From Girardinichthys multiradiatus (taxonomy: Eukaryota > Chordata > Actinopteri > Cyprinodontiformes > Goodeidae): a stretch of DNA of 64,000 nucleotides. Every line of letters starts with the position of its first letter. Within the stretch, counting starts at the first letter, position 1. This document shows, piece after piece, positions 45,475 through 57,252 of the stretch. The DNA lies in contig NC_061795.1 in assembly GCF_021462225.1 (NCBI RefSeq), positions 7,285,501-7,349,500 of the forward strand, written 5' to 3'. The translations under genes were made by a program, and so were the position numbers. The notes beneath the pieces were generated by a model. The model had not been told where the DNA came from. It saw nothing but the letters and a program-made list of their open reading frames with translations, and did no database searches.

Positions 45475-45574
45475 TTTCAGAAGATTGCAGTATGAGTGGG
45501 ACATATTCAGGAGTTGAAGCCATGGGTTTATTATGGAGCCTCAAACCAGTTCCTGGCAGCAAACCAGGGCTCAG
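45475..45574 (+). CDS. ACOT/BAAT family gene, exon 2
   Basis: Acceptor CCTCTTCACAG/TTTCAG gives phase 1 to 2. Encodes VSEDCSMSGTYSGVEAMGLL, WSLKPVPGSKPGLR; the SGVEAMGLLWSLKP block is highly conserved in the family. Ends at donor AG/GTTGGT. The intron before it is 89 bp. Confidence 0.93.
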
Positions 45575-45651
45575 GTTGGTCAGTCATGCAACTGCTGCCT
45601 GTCCATGCAGATCACCACCAATATTATGGCTGACTCTCCCTTTACCCACAG

Positions 45652-45842
45652 GATGAGAAAGAAGAATGTCCAGGCCCCCATGGTGGTCACAATCTCTGTT
45701 TACAAGGGTCACCTGACAGAGGACTTTGGGGATCGAGTGCCACTGGCCAGTGTAGAGGTGGAGCGCTGGTACATGGCGCCTGGTGTCCGAAGGATCCCAG
45801 TCACAGAGGATGGGCTCACAGCAACCCTCTTTCTGCCTTCAG
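45652..45842 (+). CDS. ACOT/BAAT family gene, exon 3
   Basis: Acceptor TTTACCCACAG/GATGAG after a 77-bp intron. Encodes VVTISVYKGHLTEDFGDRVP, then VERWYMAPGVRRIPVTEDGL, TATLFLPS: the end of the beta-sandwich and the linker to the hydrolase domain. Donor TTCAG/GTAGGA. The intron that follows is 6.4 kb and holds an L1-like LINE and two Tc1 relics. Confidence 0.94.
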
Positions 45843-46422
45843 GTAGGACCAGAAACCTGTCTAGTTGGACTAGAGGAAGCACAGTTGGTAAAAACATGAT
45901 TCATATCTCTTGAACTTTTTCCTATTTTATTTGTGCCACATCTTTAATGCATTATGACTCTGTGACAGACCACCAACAGAAAGCAGCCCATAATGATCCA
46001 TAAGTGTAAATTATTATTTTATATAAAAAAGACATATCTCCCTATATCATAACCTATAATCCCATGCAGACGTACACCCATCTGGAACAACCCTGTCATC
46101 CTACAAAAAATAACGTGATAAATTTTCCATATTGGAAGAGTAAAGGAATTGAATACCTGGAACATATATTTGAAGGAATTCAGTTCATCCCATTTAAACA
46201 GATTAATTATACAATACGGGATGGACAAGAATACATTTTTAGAATATCAACAAATTAAATCTATTATGAAAAATAAATTTAGACTTAAAAACTTTGGGTT
46301 ACAAATGCCGTCAAGTGTACCTGAGTTCCTAAAACTCAACCCCCCCTAAATTAATATGTAAAATATACAGGACACTGTCTTATATAGATGAATAAATTTC
46401 CCTTCCTATTACGAAATGGGAG

Positions 46423-46959
46423 GTGGACTTATCAGTTAACTTTGACCAAACATTCTGCTCTCAGATATGTTCCAGAACTTTTAAACTGACTAGTAACCCC
46501 AGTTTGCAATTAATACAATATAAAGTCCTTCATAGAGTATACTATACAGGTCATCGGATGTTCAGGATGGGCTTGGCACCTTCTACTTGCTTACACTGCA
46601 CAAGCAATACACCAGACAATTACATCCATGCACTATGGTTATGTACACCCGTTCAGAGGTTCTGGTGCCTGATATGTGAAGACTTATCAAAGTGTCTGAG
46701 GTGTAATATTTAACTCTCCCCTTCAGTTTGCTTGTTGGGCAACTTAGATGATGTCACCATAGAGACAAATTCAGTTAACATGGTTTTCACTGCCTTATGC
46801 ATCGCTAAGAAAACTATCCTCATGAACTGGGACAATAAAAACCTTCTTAATATTAATCAGTATAGACATTTTCTGTTGGATTATATAAGCCTTGAGACAG
46901 CTTCTGCCTCCACGTCAGATCAAACTCTCTGGGCTCCTTTAATCGGCTCCATCACCTAG
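46423..46959 (+). pseudogene. L1/Tx1-like ORF2 C-terminal domain
   Basis: LIQYKVLHRVYYTGHRMFRM, then a Cys/His knuckle C-x2-C-x7-H-x4-C (CLHCTSNTPDNYIHALWLC), then FWCLICEDLSKC. A stop at 46711 separates it from AKKTILMNWDNKNLLNINQY. This H-W-CxxC region is characteristic of the L1-group ORF2 C-terminus. Confidence 0.8.
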
Positions 46960-48870
46960 TGGGGGTGGGGCGCCCTTGGCTTCATCCTGTGGGGCATTGT
47001 GGTGGATTCGGGGGGGTGTCTGTGTTGGGGCATTTGGGGTGTCCCTGGGCTGGGATTGCTGGGGGGTCTGGCGCGGGGGGCTCCGGCCCCGGCCGGCGTG
47101 GGGCTTTGGTGGCTCTCGGGGAAGACATCTGGTAGCTGCATGCGATGCTTTTGGGGGGCCTGCGCCGATGGACATAGGTCACTGGCCTGGTGGCCGTGCT
47201 GCTCCTGGGTGGGTCAGGGGTGGGTTTGGGTGTTCGGGGGGTTCTGGCGGGTATGTCGCTGGGGTTTTGGGCTGGTGCCGGCCCTGGCTCGGGGGCCTTT
47301 GGTGCATCGGTGGGCATAGGGGCCTCCGAAACTGGCGGGTAGGTCCCATCTCAGTGCAGGTGCTCCTTCCTTCAAGGAGCACATTCTGCTGGTGAGGCGG
47401 AGGGTCTGCAGGAGGGGGTGGGGTGGGGTCAACCTGGGTGTCCAATGTCTTATGTGCTCTGGGAGTTGTTCGAATGTTGGGGTGGGTGTAGGTTTCCTTC
47501 TGGGGTGGGGATGGGTGGTTGGCCTTGGATGGGTGTGGGCGTCGTTTGGTCTTTGGTGGTTCCGGCTCGGTTTCTGTTTCCTTGTCTTGGTTCTGGTTAC
47601 TGACGCCAGTCCCTTTTCTGTCTGGGGGAGGGGGTTCTGAGGTGTCTGCATGGTTCGAATGTGCGGGCTGGCCAGGGTTGGTCTCGGGGTGTACTGGTCT
47701 CGGCTTCCGGATGGGTTTTGGTTTTGGCTCTGTGGGCTCGCTTGCCTTTTGTGGGCCTCGGGGTGGGTCTTCTTGCAGGGCTGCTTCTGGCAGGGGTATG
47801 GGTGTCGGGCATGTTCTAGGACCTGGATGCTGCGGGTCTTCTTTTTGTGGGGTGCACTTTCGCAGGGGGGCTTTGTTTTTGGGGGGCTGGTGGGGGCACA
47901 TTTGCGCAGTGTGAGTTTTGTGTCCAGGTTTTGCTTTGGGAGGTCTTTGCTGCATTCCGTTCTCCGCTGTATGGCGTGCTGTGGTGTTGGGGCGGTAGTC
48001 CTGTGCGCGGCGGCTCTGACCTCCGGGCGTGGGTGCAGCAGGCCGGGTGTCGCTGAGCTCTGCGCTTGCATCAGGCTTCTCGGCCTCGTACTGGGGTGGG
48101 GTTTGCTCATTTGCTGGATGGTTCCTGGTGGGTTGTGTGTGGTTGGGATTAGTAGTCTTCGCCGGGTGGGGTAGCATTGCGCGGGGCCCTTGGTGGGGGC
48201 AGTATGCAGTGGGGTGCTTGGAGCAGGGCTGTGTGTGGAGCTTGCACTGTGTGGCTGTGGCTTCATTTGCTATTCGGAAATGGAGCTCACCTGCGGTGGT
48301 GTGCCCCTGTGCTGTAGGGAGGGTATTCATGGCATTTGGTTCGGGGGCATGTGTTCGATATCTGTGTCCTGGTTGGGGGTGGCCCTGTGGGGAAATTTAT
48401 GCTGGGGTTCATTGTGGGTGGGCGGTTCAAGGGGTTAGGATCGGAATTCATTGGGGGGTTGGGACTGTTTCATCCTCTGGGGGCTCTGGTTGGCGAGCTA
48501 GTTTGGACCATGTAGACCCCTCTTTAGTACATGGCCCCCTCTCTGGATGAGGATGGGGTTCATTGGAGACTGGGGTCGGGGCGTCAGGGTCCCAGCCGGG
48601 GTCGCTTAGGTTCAGGCACCAGCCCAGGCTAGCACAGGTTCAGGTGCTGGGGCGGTCTGGCGGGAACTGCTCGGGCGATGGCTGTCGGTAGGGCCTGTGG
48701 GCTTGTCGCTGCAGCTCCCTGGGGCTTCTGCACTGTGGCTGCTGGGTGGTTCCCCTGGGACTCTCCCCTGCTCTTCTCTGGGGGGGTTACGGTGCTTTGT
48801 GGGGCCTTTGGATGTCTATGGCTCGGATCTCTATATGGGGTTCTATATTGGGCTGCACCTCTCACTAAGT
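46960..48870 (+). repeat. G-rich strand of the LINE 3' region
   Basis: About 1.9 kb with very strong G over C bias on the + strand: dense runs of three to seven G, with TGGGG and GGTGGGG repeats, making many potential G-quadruplexes. Reverse-strand frames of up to 383 codons are proline-rich (PP, TPPP, QPT) and follow from the C-rich composition rather than selection. No known domain. Confidence 0.85.
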
Positions 48871-49130
48871 ACATTTTACATTCATAAGTACCGTGTACTA
48901 TTTTGTAAAAAAAAAACAGCTACAGGTGTATAAGCAAGCAGGGTGTAATCTTGTATTCTCTTCATCCTTCTTTCTCTCCTCCACTCTTTCCTCCTTTTCT
49001 CCCCTTTTTCCCTTTTGCCTCATCTCTCTCTTTTTTGAGCTTCTTTTTTCGTTTTCTTTTCAGTCTCCGTGTCTGTAACAATTGAAATATTCCCAAAGAA
49101 GTTTATAATAAATATTCTTTTATAAATATC

Positions 49131-50689
49131 AAGCAGAGCTTTAAAGCATTAGCTGTGATGCTCCGCTTGTGAAAGTACATCTGTTGGGTAATTTCTTTGC
49201 ACTCAGACAACAATTCTGAGCGCTACTCTGCTGGACAGGACACGGTTTAAAAAAAAGAAAAAGGAAATTGATTTCTTGACTTTCTAATCATAAGCAATTA
49301 TTTATGTAATGTAAAAGAAGATAAGTGGAGAGTGGAGTAGACAATGGCGCGACACGAGGGTGAAGAGGATCACTGGGAACGTTTGGGAAACTGCATCCAA
49401 ATCTGGAACTGTGGTCCCTTGTCCTGCAGAGCCGTCAACATAAAACTATGAAAAATGGAAAAAAGTAAAGAATTCACTCTACACTAAGTTAGGTGTACAT
49501 GAAAAGCCAATATTGGGAAATGTGTATGTTTTATGTTCAAGGAAAAGTGAAAGAGCGTGTTTGATCGTTAAGAGGTACTGTACTAAAATATTTTTCTTAC
49601 AAACTGTTTATAATTAATGCCTACATTTACTTAAAATGTCAAAAACTACATTTTATATTCCACATACCTGTTAAACTCCTTATTTTCACTTTTGTCCGCC
49701 ACAAACGGATAACAGCTAATGGAAACTCCCAGAGTGCCAGGCTGAGATCAGGCAGCGGTTAGTGGGGAAGTCCCAGTCCAACTAACCAGCTTATGCCTGG
49801 TTCACACAGCAATATTTTGAATTTGTCAGCGGTTTTTCAAAACCTGAGAGATCCCACCGGTGATCATAGGTATAACAGGTTTGTGCCTATAGTGTGTGGT
49901 GTCCAGCACACAAACAGATTTCACTTAAACATTCAGATGGGAAATCTCGCAAAACCTCTCGAGATCAAACGTGAGTTCAGAGTAATTCCCTTTTGTGTTT
50001 TTGTCATGTCGCTTTCTGATTGGCTACATGTCACATTCAACAGGCTGCGTGCTCATTCGTCCTTAGGGAACAACCCACACAGTAGGATATTGGGCCAAGA
50101 CAATCCAACATGTTAAGTATCCCTGATTTGAGGTCGGAGCGGTCTCGACAACTTTCCGAGCAGAGTAGATCACTCTTAACACTCCACACACAGCAGGATT
50201 ATTTCATAAGATTATCTTAATAGCCATCCTAATGATCGGGGCATGTCGGAAGCGGAAGATTGGGTCAAAGATTGGCATAAAAATCCTGTCATTTGAACCG
50301 GGCATTAGTAGCCAGTCTGGTCTGCAAGTGGTGCTCTGCTGCTTCAACAACTCTGAAACCACATTTCATTGTAGGTTTAAAATCCTGATTAACTAACTGC
50401 ACAGGTAGTTTTGTGGTATGCTTTCCTGCTTAAAAACATCTTAAAACTACTTTTTGTGACAAATTAATGGATTGAAAAACTATACGTTTGTACACTCACG
50501 TGTGCCACTACCGCTCCTCGTGGCGCAACGCTATTGCTGCACATAACCCCACCCCTTTAACAATCCCAGGTAAATTGCAAAGACCTATCTTTGACCAGGA
50601 CCTCCTACCCACAAAAGTAAGGCCAAATTTGTTTTGAAATGCCTCCCTGGGCTTTCAAAAGCCCAGGGGTTTCCACAAGCAATGGAAAA
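49131..50689. other. Intron 3, no gene seen
   Basis: Unique-looking intronic sequence. Frame 49793-50116 (+) has no motif. Some CpG-richer blocks near 50480-50560. Confidence 0.5.
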
Positions 50690-51430
50690 GGGGCTATTTC
50701 GGGCCACATGTCAAACACTGTGTGGCAGAAAACAAACTGCACATCTAAACACACCCTCTACATTGTGAATCAAGAGGGTGGCAGCAGCATGCCTCAGGTG
50801 TGATTTGGTTCAGCAAGGACAGAGAAGCTGGTCAGAGTTGATCTGAAGATGGCTGGAGCTCAAACTAGAACAATCCTGGAAGAAAACCTGTTAGAGGCTC
50901 CAGAAGACTTGAGAGGAGGTTTATTTTCCAGCAGGACAACCAATCTAAAAATACAAGCAGACCTTCAATGGATGTTTTAGATCACAGATGTTGAACTCCA
51001 TTCCTTGAGGGCTGGTGTCCTGCAACATTTAGATATGTCTGCCTCCAAACACACGAGTCAAATAATTAGTTCATTAGCAGGACTCTGTAGAACCTGACTG
51101 CATACTGAGGAGGTAATTCTGCCATTTGATTCAGGTGTGTAGGACCAGGGACACATCTAAAAGTTGCAGGATACTGGCCCTGAAGGACTGGAGTTTGACA
51201 CCCCTGGTTTAGATCAATGCAGATTTGTGTGTATGTTAAGCCCAGTGAAAGTCTAGGGCTAAATCCTACTTATAATGTTTTTGCAAGACTTGAAAACTAA
51301 TGTTCACAGATGTTCTCCATCCAATTTGACTTAGCTTGAGGTGTTTTACAAAGAAGAATGGTCAAAAGTTTAGTCTGTAGATATTTGAAGCTAGTTGAGA
51401 GGGAGGAGTATTGCTTTAGGTGTATGAAAA
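50690..51430 (+). mobile_element. Tc1-like transposase relic, split by a MITE
   Basis: 50740-50982: GGTGGCAGCAGCATG, GGTTTATTTTCCAGCAGGACAACCA (encodes F-QQDN, second Asp region). 51216-51420: GCCCAGTGAAAGTCTAGGGC (the SPDLNP region), GCAAGACTTGAAAACTAATGTTCAC, CAAAGAAGAATGG. Continuous family order across the MITE. No ends recognised. Confidence 0.72.
50981..51209. mobile_element. hAT-type MITE inside the Tc1 relic
   Basis: Right end GGACTGGAGTTTGACACCCCTG is intact; left end CAGATGTTGAACTCCATTCC is degraded from the same repeat. TTTAGATC occurs immediately on both sides (about 50974-50981 and 51210-51217), fitting an 8-bp target duplication. Confidence 0.78.
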
Positions 51431-51499
51431 ACCAATGCACTTCACACACACAGGTTTTCACTGGTAAAAAATGTTCTTTCCACATTAAAATTTTAGTGC

Positions 51500-52262
51500 T
51501 ATGAAAAAGTATTTTCTTTCTCACAGATATCTTCATTGTTTGCTTTCTTGTTATATTTAAATGTTCCAGATAAACAAACAAAATTAAAAATGAAACCAAG
51601 TGAAAAATAAAATAGTCTTCACATCATGATTGCCTTTATTAATAAAAAAAAGCTATCCAAACCAACCTTGCCTTATGTGAAAAAGTGATTGCCTCCCCTT
51701 TATAAAATTATGAATTAACAGTGATTAAGGCCTTTTTTGTTCAGTTTCATTAGCCAAACCAAGGCATGATTACTGCCTGATTTGTAGAGACAGGAACTGA
51801 ACAGAACCTGTCTGACATGAAGTAGGCCTTAAGATCACAAAAAGCAACACATCATGCCCCAATCTAAAACAATTCAAGAACAGATGAGAAACAAAGCTAT
51901 TGACATCTATCAGTCTGTCAAGGTTCACAAAGCCATTTCTAAGGCTTTGGGACCCCAAAGAACCACAGTGAAAATGATTATCCATACATGGAGAAAACAT
52001 AAAGATCCCATTAGGTTAGTGTGATGATAGAAGATGCAATGTTTCAAACCTGTTACATACTGTAGTTGCCATTGACCAGAACAAAGCTTTTGGGAAAGAT
52101 GACAGACACAGAACTATTTCGCCAGATGGTACAAAGGAGAAAAATGGCATCTTTGGCAAAGTGTGGTTTATGAAAACCTTGTAACAGTTGGCAGGACATT
52201 TTTTCTTCACAAATAAAACCACTGTTTCTAACTGACAAGTATTACCACGGAAATGTAACAGT
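51500..52262 (+). mobile_element. Tc1-like transposase relic next to exon 4
   Basis: Starts near GTGCTATGAAAAAGTATTTTC. Frames at 51875-52015 encode an N-terminal helix-turn-helix (EQMRNKAIDIYQSVKVHKAI, SKALGPQRTTVKMIIHTWRK). 52020-52260 continues with decayed transposase sequence. The recognisable relic ends about 25 nt before the exon 4 acceptor. Confidence 0.65.
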
Positions 52263-52287
52263 TTTTGTTGATATGACCTGTTTAAAG

Positions 52288-52457
52288 GACCTGGACGTTT
52301 TCCTGGTATTTTGGACCTGTGGGGCGGTGGAGGACAGTTGGTGGAGTACCGTGCAGCTTTGCTGGCCTCACATGGGATTGCCACAATGGCACTTGATTAC
52401 CTGACATGCAAATACACCATGGAAACAGGGAAGATTGTGGAGAAGGACTACTTTGAG
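52288..52457 (+). CDS. ACOT/BAAT family gene, exon 4
   Basis: Acceptor CTGTTTAAAG/GACCTGG, with a weak pyrimidine tract. Encodes FPGILDLWGGGGQLVEYRAA, LLASHGIATMALDYL: the start of the alpha/beta hydrolase fold with the oxyanion-hole strand (DLWGGGG). Phase 1 in, phase 0 out. Donor TTTGAG/GTAAAT. Exons 1-4 sum to 657 nt, residues 1-219. Confidence 0.95.
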
Positions 52458-52599
52458 GTAAATCTAAAGGAATTATGTGGATTTCAGATTATGTGGTTTC
52501 CTAAAGAAACAGACGGAGCATCATTTGTGAATCTGGTATTCAACTATAATAAGCAAAGCACAATCTTTCTTGTACGTTAACTGGATTTGCACTGAAAAG

Positions 52600-52669
52600 G
52601 TGTGGCAGGTGAAGTTAACACCTGCCACACGAGTAACACTGTATGTGTTACTTAAAAACACATACAGTG
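52600..52669. other. Two adjacent perfect 12-bp hairpins at a Tc1 end
   Basis: GTGTGGCAGGTG (52600-52611), 7-nt loop, CACCTGCCACAC (52619-52630); then CACTGTATGTGT (52637-52648), 9-nt loop, ACACATACAGTG (52658-52669). Both stems are perfect. The second stem contains the TACAGTG at the outer edge of the Tc1-like element beginning at 52665. Confidence 0.95.
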
Positions 52670-54196
52670 AGGAAAATAAATATTTGAACATCCTGCGACT
52701 TTGCAAGTTCTCCCACTTAGAAATCATGGAGGGTTCTGAAATTTTCATCTTGGGTGCATGTCCACTGTGAGAGACATAATCAAAAAAAAAAAAATCCAGA
52801 AATCACAATGTATGATTTTTTAAATAATTTATTTGTGTGTTACTGCTGCAAGTATTTGAACACCTGTGAAAAATCAATGTCAAATTTGGCACAGTAGCCT
52901 TTGTTTGCAATTACAGAGGTCAAACGTTTCCTGTAGTTTTTCATCAGGTTTGCACAAACTGCAGCAGGGATTTTAGCACATTCCACCCCACAGATCTTCT
53001 CCAGATCAGCCAGGTTTCTGGGCTGTTTGAGCTCCCTCCAAAGATTTTCTATAGGGTTTAGGTCTGGAGACTGGCTAGGCCACTCCAGAACCTTGATATG
53101 CTTCTTACGGAGCCCACTTGGATATCCTGGTTGTGTGCTTCGGGTCATTGTCATGTTGGAAGACCCAGGCACAACCCATCTTCAATACTCTAACGGAGGG
53201 AAGGAGGATGTTCCCCAAAATCTCACAATTCATGGCCCCGGTCATCCTCTCCTTAATATAGTGCAGTCGTCCTGTCCCATGTGCAGAAAAAACACCCCCA
53301 AAGCATGATGCTTCCAGCCCCATGCTTCACAGTAGGGATGGTGTTTTTGGTATGGTACTCATCATTCTTCGTCCTCAAAACACAGCGAGTGGAATTAAGA
53401 CCAAGTTCTATTTTGGTCTCATCTCACCACAGAACTTTCTCCCATGACTCCTCTGGATCAACCAAATTGTTATGGGCAAACTTAAGACGGGCCTGGACGT
53501 GTGCTGATTTAAGCAGGGGAACCTTCCGTGCCATGCATGACTTTAAACTATGACGTCTTAGTGTATTACCCACAGTAACCTTGGAAACAGTGGTGCCAGC
53601 TCTCTTCAGGTCATTGACCAGCTCCTGATTCCTTACCTTTCTTAGCATCATTGATACCCCACGAGGTGAAATCTTGCATGGAACCCCAGTCCGAGGAAGA
53701 TTGGCAGTCATGTTTAGCTTCTTCCATTTTCTAATAATTGCTCCAACAGTTGATATTTTTTCACCAAGCTGCTTGACAATTGCTCCGTAGCCCGTTCCAA
53801 CCTTGTGGAGGTCTACAATTTTGTCTCTGGTGTCTTTGGACAGCTCTTTAGTCTTAGCCATGTTAGTAGTTAGAGTCTTACTGATTGTGTGAGGTGGACA
53901 GGTGTCTTTATGCAGCTAACGACCTCAAACAGGTGCTCCTAATTTAGAATAATAAGTGGAGCGGAGGTGGACATTTTAGAGGCGGACTAATAGGTCTTTG
54001 AGGGCCAGATGCTGATTGGCAGGTATTCAAATACTTATTTGCAGCAGTAACACACAAATAAATTATTAAAAAATCATACATTGTGATTTCTGGATTTTTT
54101 TTTAGATTATGTCTCTCACAGTGGACATGCACCCTCCCCTCTAAGTGGGAGAACTTGCAAAGTCGCAGGGTGTTCAAACACTTATTTTCCTCACTG
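52665..54196 (-). mobile_element. Tc1-like transposon, nearly complete, in intron 4
   Basis: 1532 bp. Terminal inverted repeats CAGTGAGGAAAATAAATATTTGAACA / ...AAACACTTATTTTCCTCACTG extend at least 60 bp, including CTTTGCAAGTTCTCCCACTTA near both ends. TA precedes the left end (52663-52664). The right flank reads TTGTA, so the right TA is not clean. Confidence 0.94.
52840..53861 (-). pseudogene. Tc1-like transposase (intron 4 element)
   Basis: 53861-53424 is a 145-codon open start: [20 protein letters not shown] (first helix-turn-helix), [34 protein letters not shown], then [19 protein letters not shown] just before the first catalytic Asp (stop at 53424; WSDET expected). 53323-53105 has [10 protein letters not shown] (second Asp). 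53172-52840 has [15 protein letters not shown] (Glu) and a full C-terminus. Three frames. It is the best preserved transposase N-terminus in the window. Confidence 0.94.
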
Positions 54197-55049
54197 TTGT
54201 AAACAAGCTAACATTAGCATCTTAGCTACCGGCAACAAATAAAAGCAAGCTAAGGTTGGGCGATATGTCAAATGTTTCCAACCGATATTTTTCAGTCCAA
54301 CAAATGACAATGGGCGATATATTCGAGTAGGAGATATTTGGACTTTTTGCGTGCGAGGCAATGTAAACTGCCATGGATTGATTTGCTCATTTAGAACACA
54401 AATGTCCAAAAATTGAGGAACTAGTTATCAAAAAATACCAAGTGGCCTATTTAGGATGACTTTGGCCTGAAACCGGATGAAAGAGCTAAACCACCTGTTG
54501 TAACATAAGCAGTGTGCCGCGTTTGCAGACATGTTTTCTCAGAACATTGTTGTCACTAAGTAAATGTGATGGCTACATGTTTGACCACAGCTGAAGGCAG
54601 AATTCACCAAGAGCAGCACAGAACGTCTCACATAAATCTCAGTGCACTCTCAGTGCAAGAAACAAATGACTAAAAATGGGAGGGCAGGTGAAAATGGCAA
54701 ATGCCACTCAGACCAGCTTCAGTTAATACCCCTTTAATTTAATGTGAAAAAGCAAAAATGTTCCTGTCAGCTAGAGCCCAATGTACTGATTGGGGTTACC
54801 CCTACAGCTAGAGTTCTTCTGATAAAGTTGTACAGTTCCTGATGACAGGGCTGTTAGGACAAGATATTTATTGGAAAGAAAGATTGTGATTAAAGGAAAC
54901 CACTGATTGCTAAACAAGCTCTTTGCTTTGAGTGTGCCATAAAGGTCTTTAAAGGTCTATAAAACCATCATAAAACCACACCAGAGGATCAGTGACTTTT
55001 ACTTACACACACACCAACTTTTACCACCAGTCTCTGTGACAATGCATCA
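54197..55049. other. Intron 4, no gene seen
   Basis: GGTTGGGCGATATGTC with an inverted partner-like GGCGATATATTC (54255-54340) suggests a hAT-type MITE relic. Otherwise nothing recognised. Confidence 0.45.
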
Positions 55050-57252
55050 GTGATTAGGAGCTCACTGATTGGGTCACTGAAGCCATCTAAGATGAGAGGT
55101 GTCAACACACTTAAAGTAATGTTTGAGCTTCTAAAGGTTTATCAAGGACCAGTCAAATCAACCTATGGCAATACTGTAAGGTCAGGAAAGGTGATTGCAA
55201 CATTTCATGTACTAGGAGTCTGTACTTGTCCTTTTAGATCTTAGTGCTGCATTTGATACAGTCGATCACAATATTCTCTTAGAAAGGCTGGAACAAGCTG
55301 TAGGGATCAGGGGAACAGCACTAGGCTGGTTTAAATCTTATTTGTCTGACAGATTCCAGTTTGTTCATGTAAATGATAAGTCATCTTTAAACTCCAGGGT
55401 TAATTGTGGAGTACCACAGGGTTCAGTGCTTGGGTCAATTCTCTTTACTATATATATGCTTCCAATAGGTAAAATTATCAGGCAGCATAAGATACATTTT
55501 CACTGTTATGCTGATGATACTCAGCTTTACTTATCCATGAATCCTGATGAGCCCAACCAGTAAGATAGACTACAGGCATGTCTTGAAGACATAAAAACTT
55601 GGATGGAAATTTTCTGCTACTAAATTCAGACAGGACAGAAGTTGTCGTCTATGGAGTCTTTGAAAAAGAAACGGCTTAGTCAATCACTTAACCTGGATGG
55701 CATTAAATTGACCTCCAGTAATAAAGTAAAAAACCTTGGTGTTATATTTGATCAGGACATGTCATTTTAATCCCATATTAAACAGGTTTCTAGGATTTCC
55801 TTCTTTCATCTACGGAACATTGCCAAAATTAGAAATATCCTATCCAGGAGTGACGCTGAAAAACTAGTCCATGCATTTGTTACTTCAAGGCTGGACTATT
55901 GTAATTCTTTACTATCGGGATGTCCACAAAATGCATTTAAAAGCCTTCAGCTGATTCAAAATGCTGCAGCAAGAGTTGTGATGAAAATTTAAAAGAGAGA
56001 TCATATTTCCCATATTTTAGCTCCCCTTCATTGGCTCCCTGTTAAATCCAGAATAGAATTTAAAATTCTCCTCCTCATATATAAAGCCCTTAATGATCTA
56101 TCTCCATCATACATCAGAGATCTGATTATTCCATATATTCCTAACAGAGCACTTCGTTCTCAGACTGCAGGTTTACTGGTGGTTCCTAGAGTCGCTAGAA
56201 GTAGAATGGGAGGCAGATCCTTTAGTTATCAGGCTCCTCTTCTGTGGAACCAGCTCCCAGTTTTAGTCCGTGAGGCAGACACCCTGTCTACTTTTAAGCC
56301 TAGGCTTAAAACCTTCCTTTTTGATAAAGATTATAATTAGAGTGGTTTAGGTTATCCTGAGCTATCGCTGTAGTTATGCTGCTATAGGCTTAGGCTGCTG
56401 GAGGACATATTGGCCACTTTCACTGTCTTCGTTTCATTCTCATACTACTCTCCAATTTTGCATTATTTGTTGTTTTTTCAGCTTTTAACTTTATGTTCTC
56501 TCTCTTTTCTCTTCCTAGAAGCTACACCTGGCCTGACTCTATGTCTACCTGTGACACCTTCCTGGAGGGGGGCATCATCCAAGCTTCTGCTGGCAACAAC
56601 TTAATGCTCACCCTCTAGCAATGATCCACATGGCCCTGTATTTCACTGTTTAACCCTGTCTCTCTGCTAGACATAGCTACTGGCTGAGCTTTTACTGTGA
56701 CTAATTGTATGTGCTCTCTTTCATCCTCTAACCTTGAAAACTGGCTCAGTTTATCTGTTCTTTCTTTCTAGATGAAACGCCAAAAGGACCTACATCCATT
56801 AACATTTACTTTTCCTTCCCATAGAAAGTACTCCTGGATCAGTCCTTCTGTGTTCTTTTTGTGTCTGCTCTGTTCTCTCAAACCCCCAGTCGGTCGTGGC
56901 AGATGGCCTGGTTCTGCTGGAGGTTTCTTCCTGTTAAAAGGGAGTTTTTCCTCTCCACTGTCGCTACATGCATGTTCAGTATGAGGGATTGCTGAATAGT
57001 CAATGCAAGCGACTGTCCACTGTCTCTACATGCTCATCCAGGAGGAGTGACTGCTACAAGTCTCTGACTCGACGCAATCTGCTGGGTTTCCTTAGATAGA
57101 AAAACTATTTATCCAATTAGAATAAATAACTGAATCTGATTGCACTGTTCAGTGGTTAGGATTAATTGGAATGTATGAACCTGACTTGGTGAAGTGCCTT
57201 GAGACAACATGTGTTGTGAATTGGTGCTATATAAATAAACTGAATTGAATTG
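55050..57252 (+). mobile_element. L2-like LINE (RT to 3' tail), 5'-truncated
   Basis: RT at about 55225-56340, then a long 3' region with TTCCTCCTGTTAAAAGG-type blocks, ending ATATAAATAAACTGAATTGAATTG (57225-57252). The same 3' region is present reversed at 26760-27275. Confidence 0.88.
55225..56340 (+). pseudogene. Reverse transcriptase of the L2-like LINE
   Basis: DLSAAFDTVDHNILLERLEQ (first catalytic Asp, 55237-55296), TALGWFKSYLSDRFQFV, NCGVPQGSVLGSILFTIYML, HCYADDTQLYLSMNPD (YADD box intact, 55504-55551), then stops at 55561 and 55768. Downstream: LDYCNSLLSGCPQNAFKSLQ (about 55893-55952), LIYKALNDLSPSYIRDL (56077-56127), RSQTAGLLVVPRVARSRMG and a C-terminal FKPRLKTFLFDKDYN. Only a few stops, so among the younger LINE copies here. 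Confidence 0.9.

Larger units (their letters stand above)
46046..49130 (+). mobile_element. L1/Tx1-like LINE, 5'-truncated, with a long G-rich 3' region
   Basis: Inserted in intron 3 in gene orientation. ORF2 C-terminal pieces at 46149-46349, 46423-46713 and 46732-46959, then a 1.9-kb G-rich 3' region (46960-48870), a pyrimidine-rich segment (48950-49070) and an end near 49130 (AATAAATATTC). Truncated well downstream of RT. Confidence 0.82.

Noticed and set aside
47179..48330. 383- and 350-codon proline-rich frames on the - strand
   Set aside because: They lie entirely in the C-rich complement of a G-rich LINE 3' region. Two overlapping registers are open at once, residues are mostly P/T/Q/H, and there is no domain: an effect of composition.
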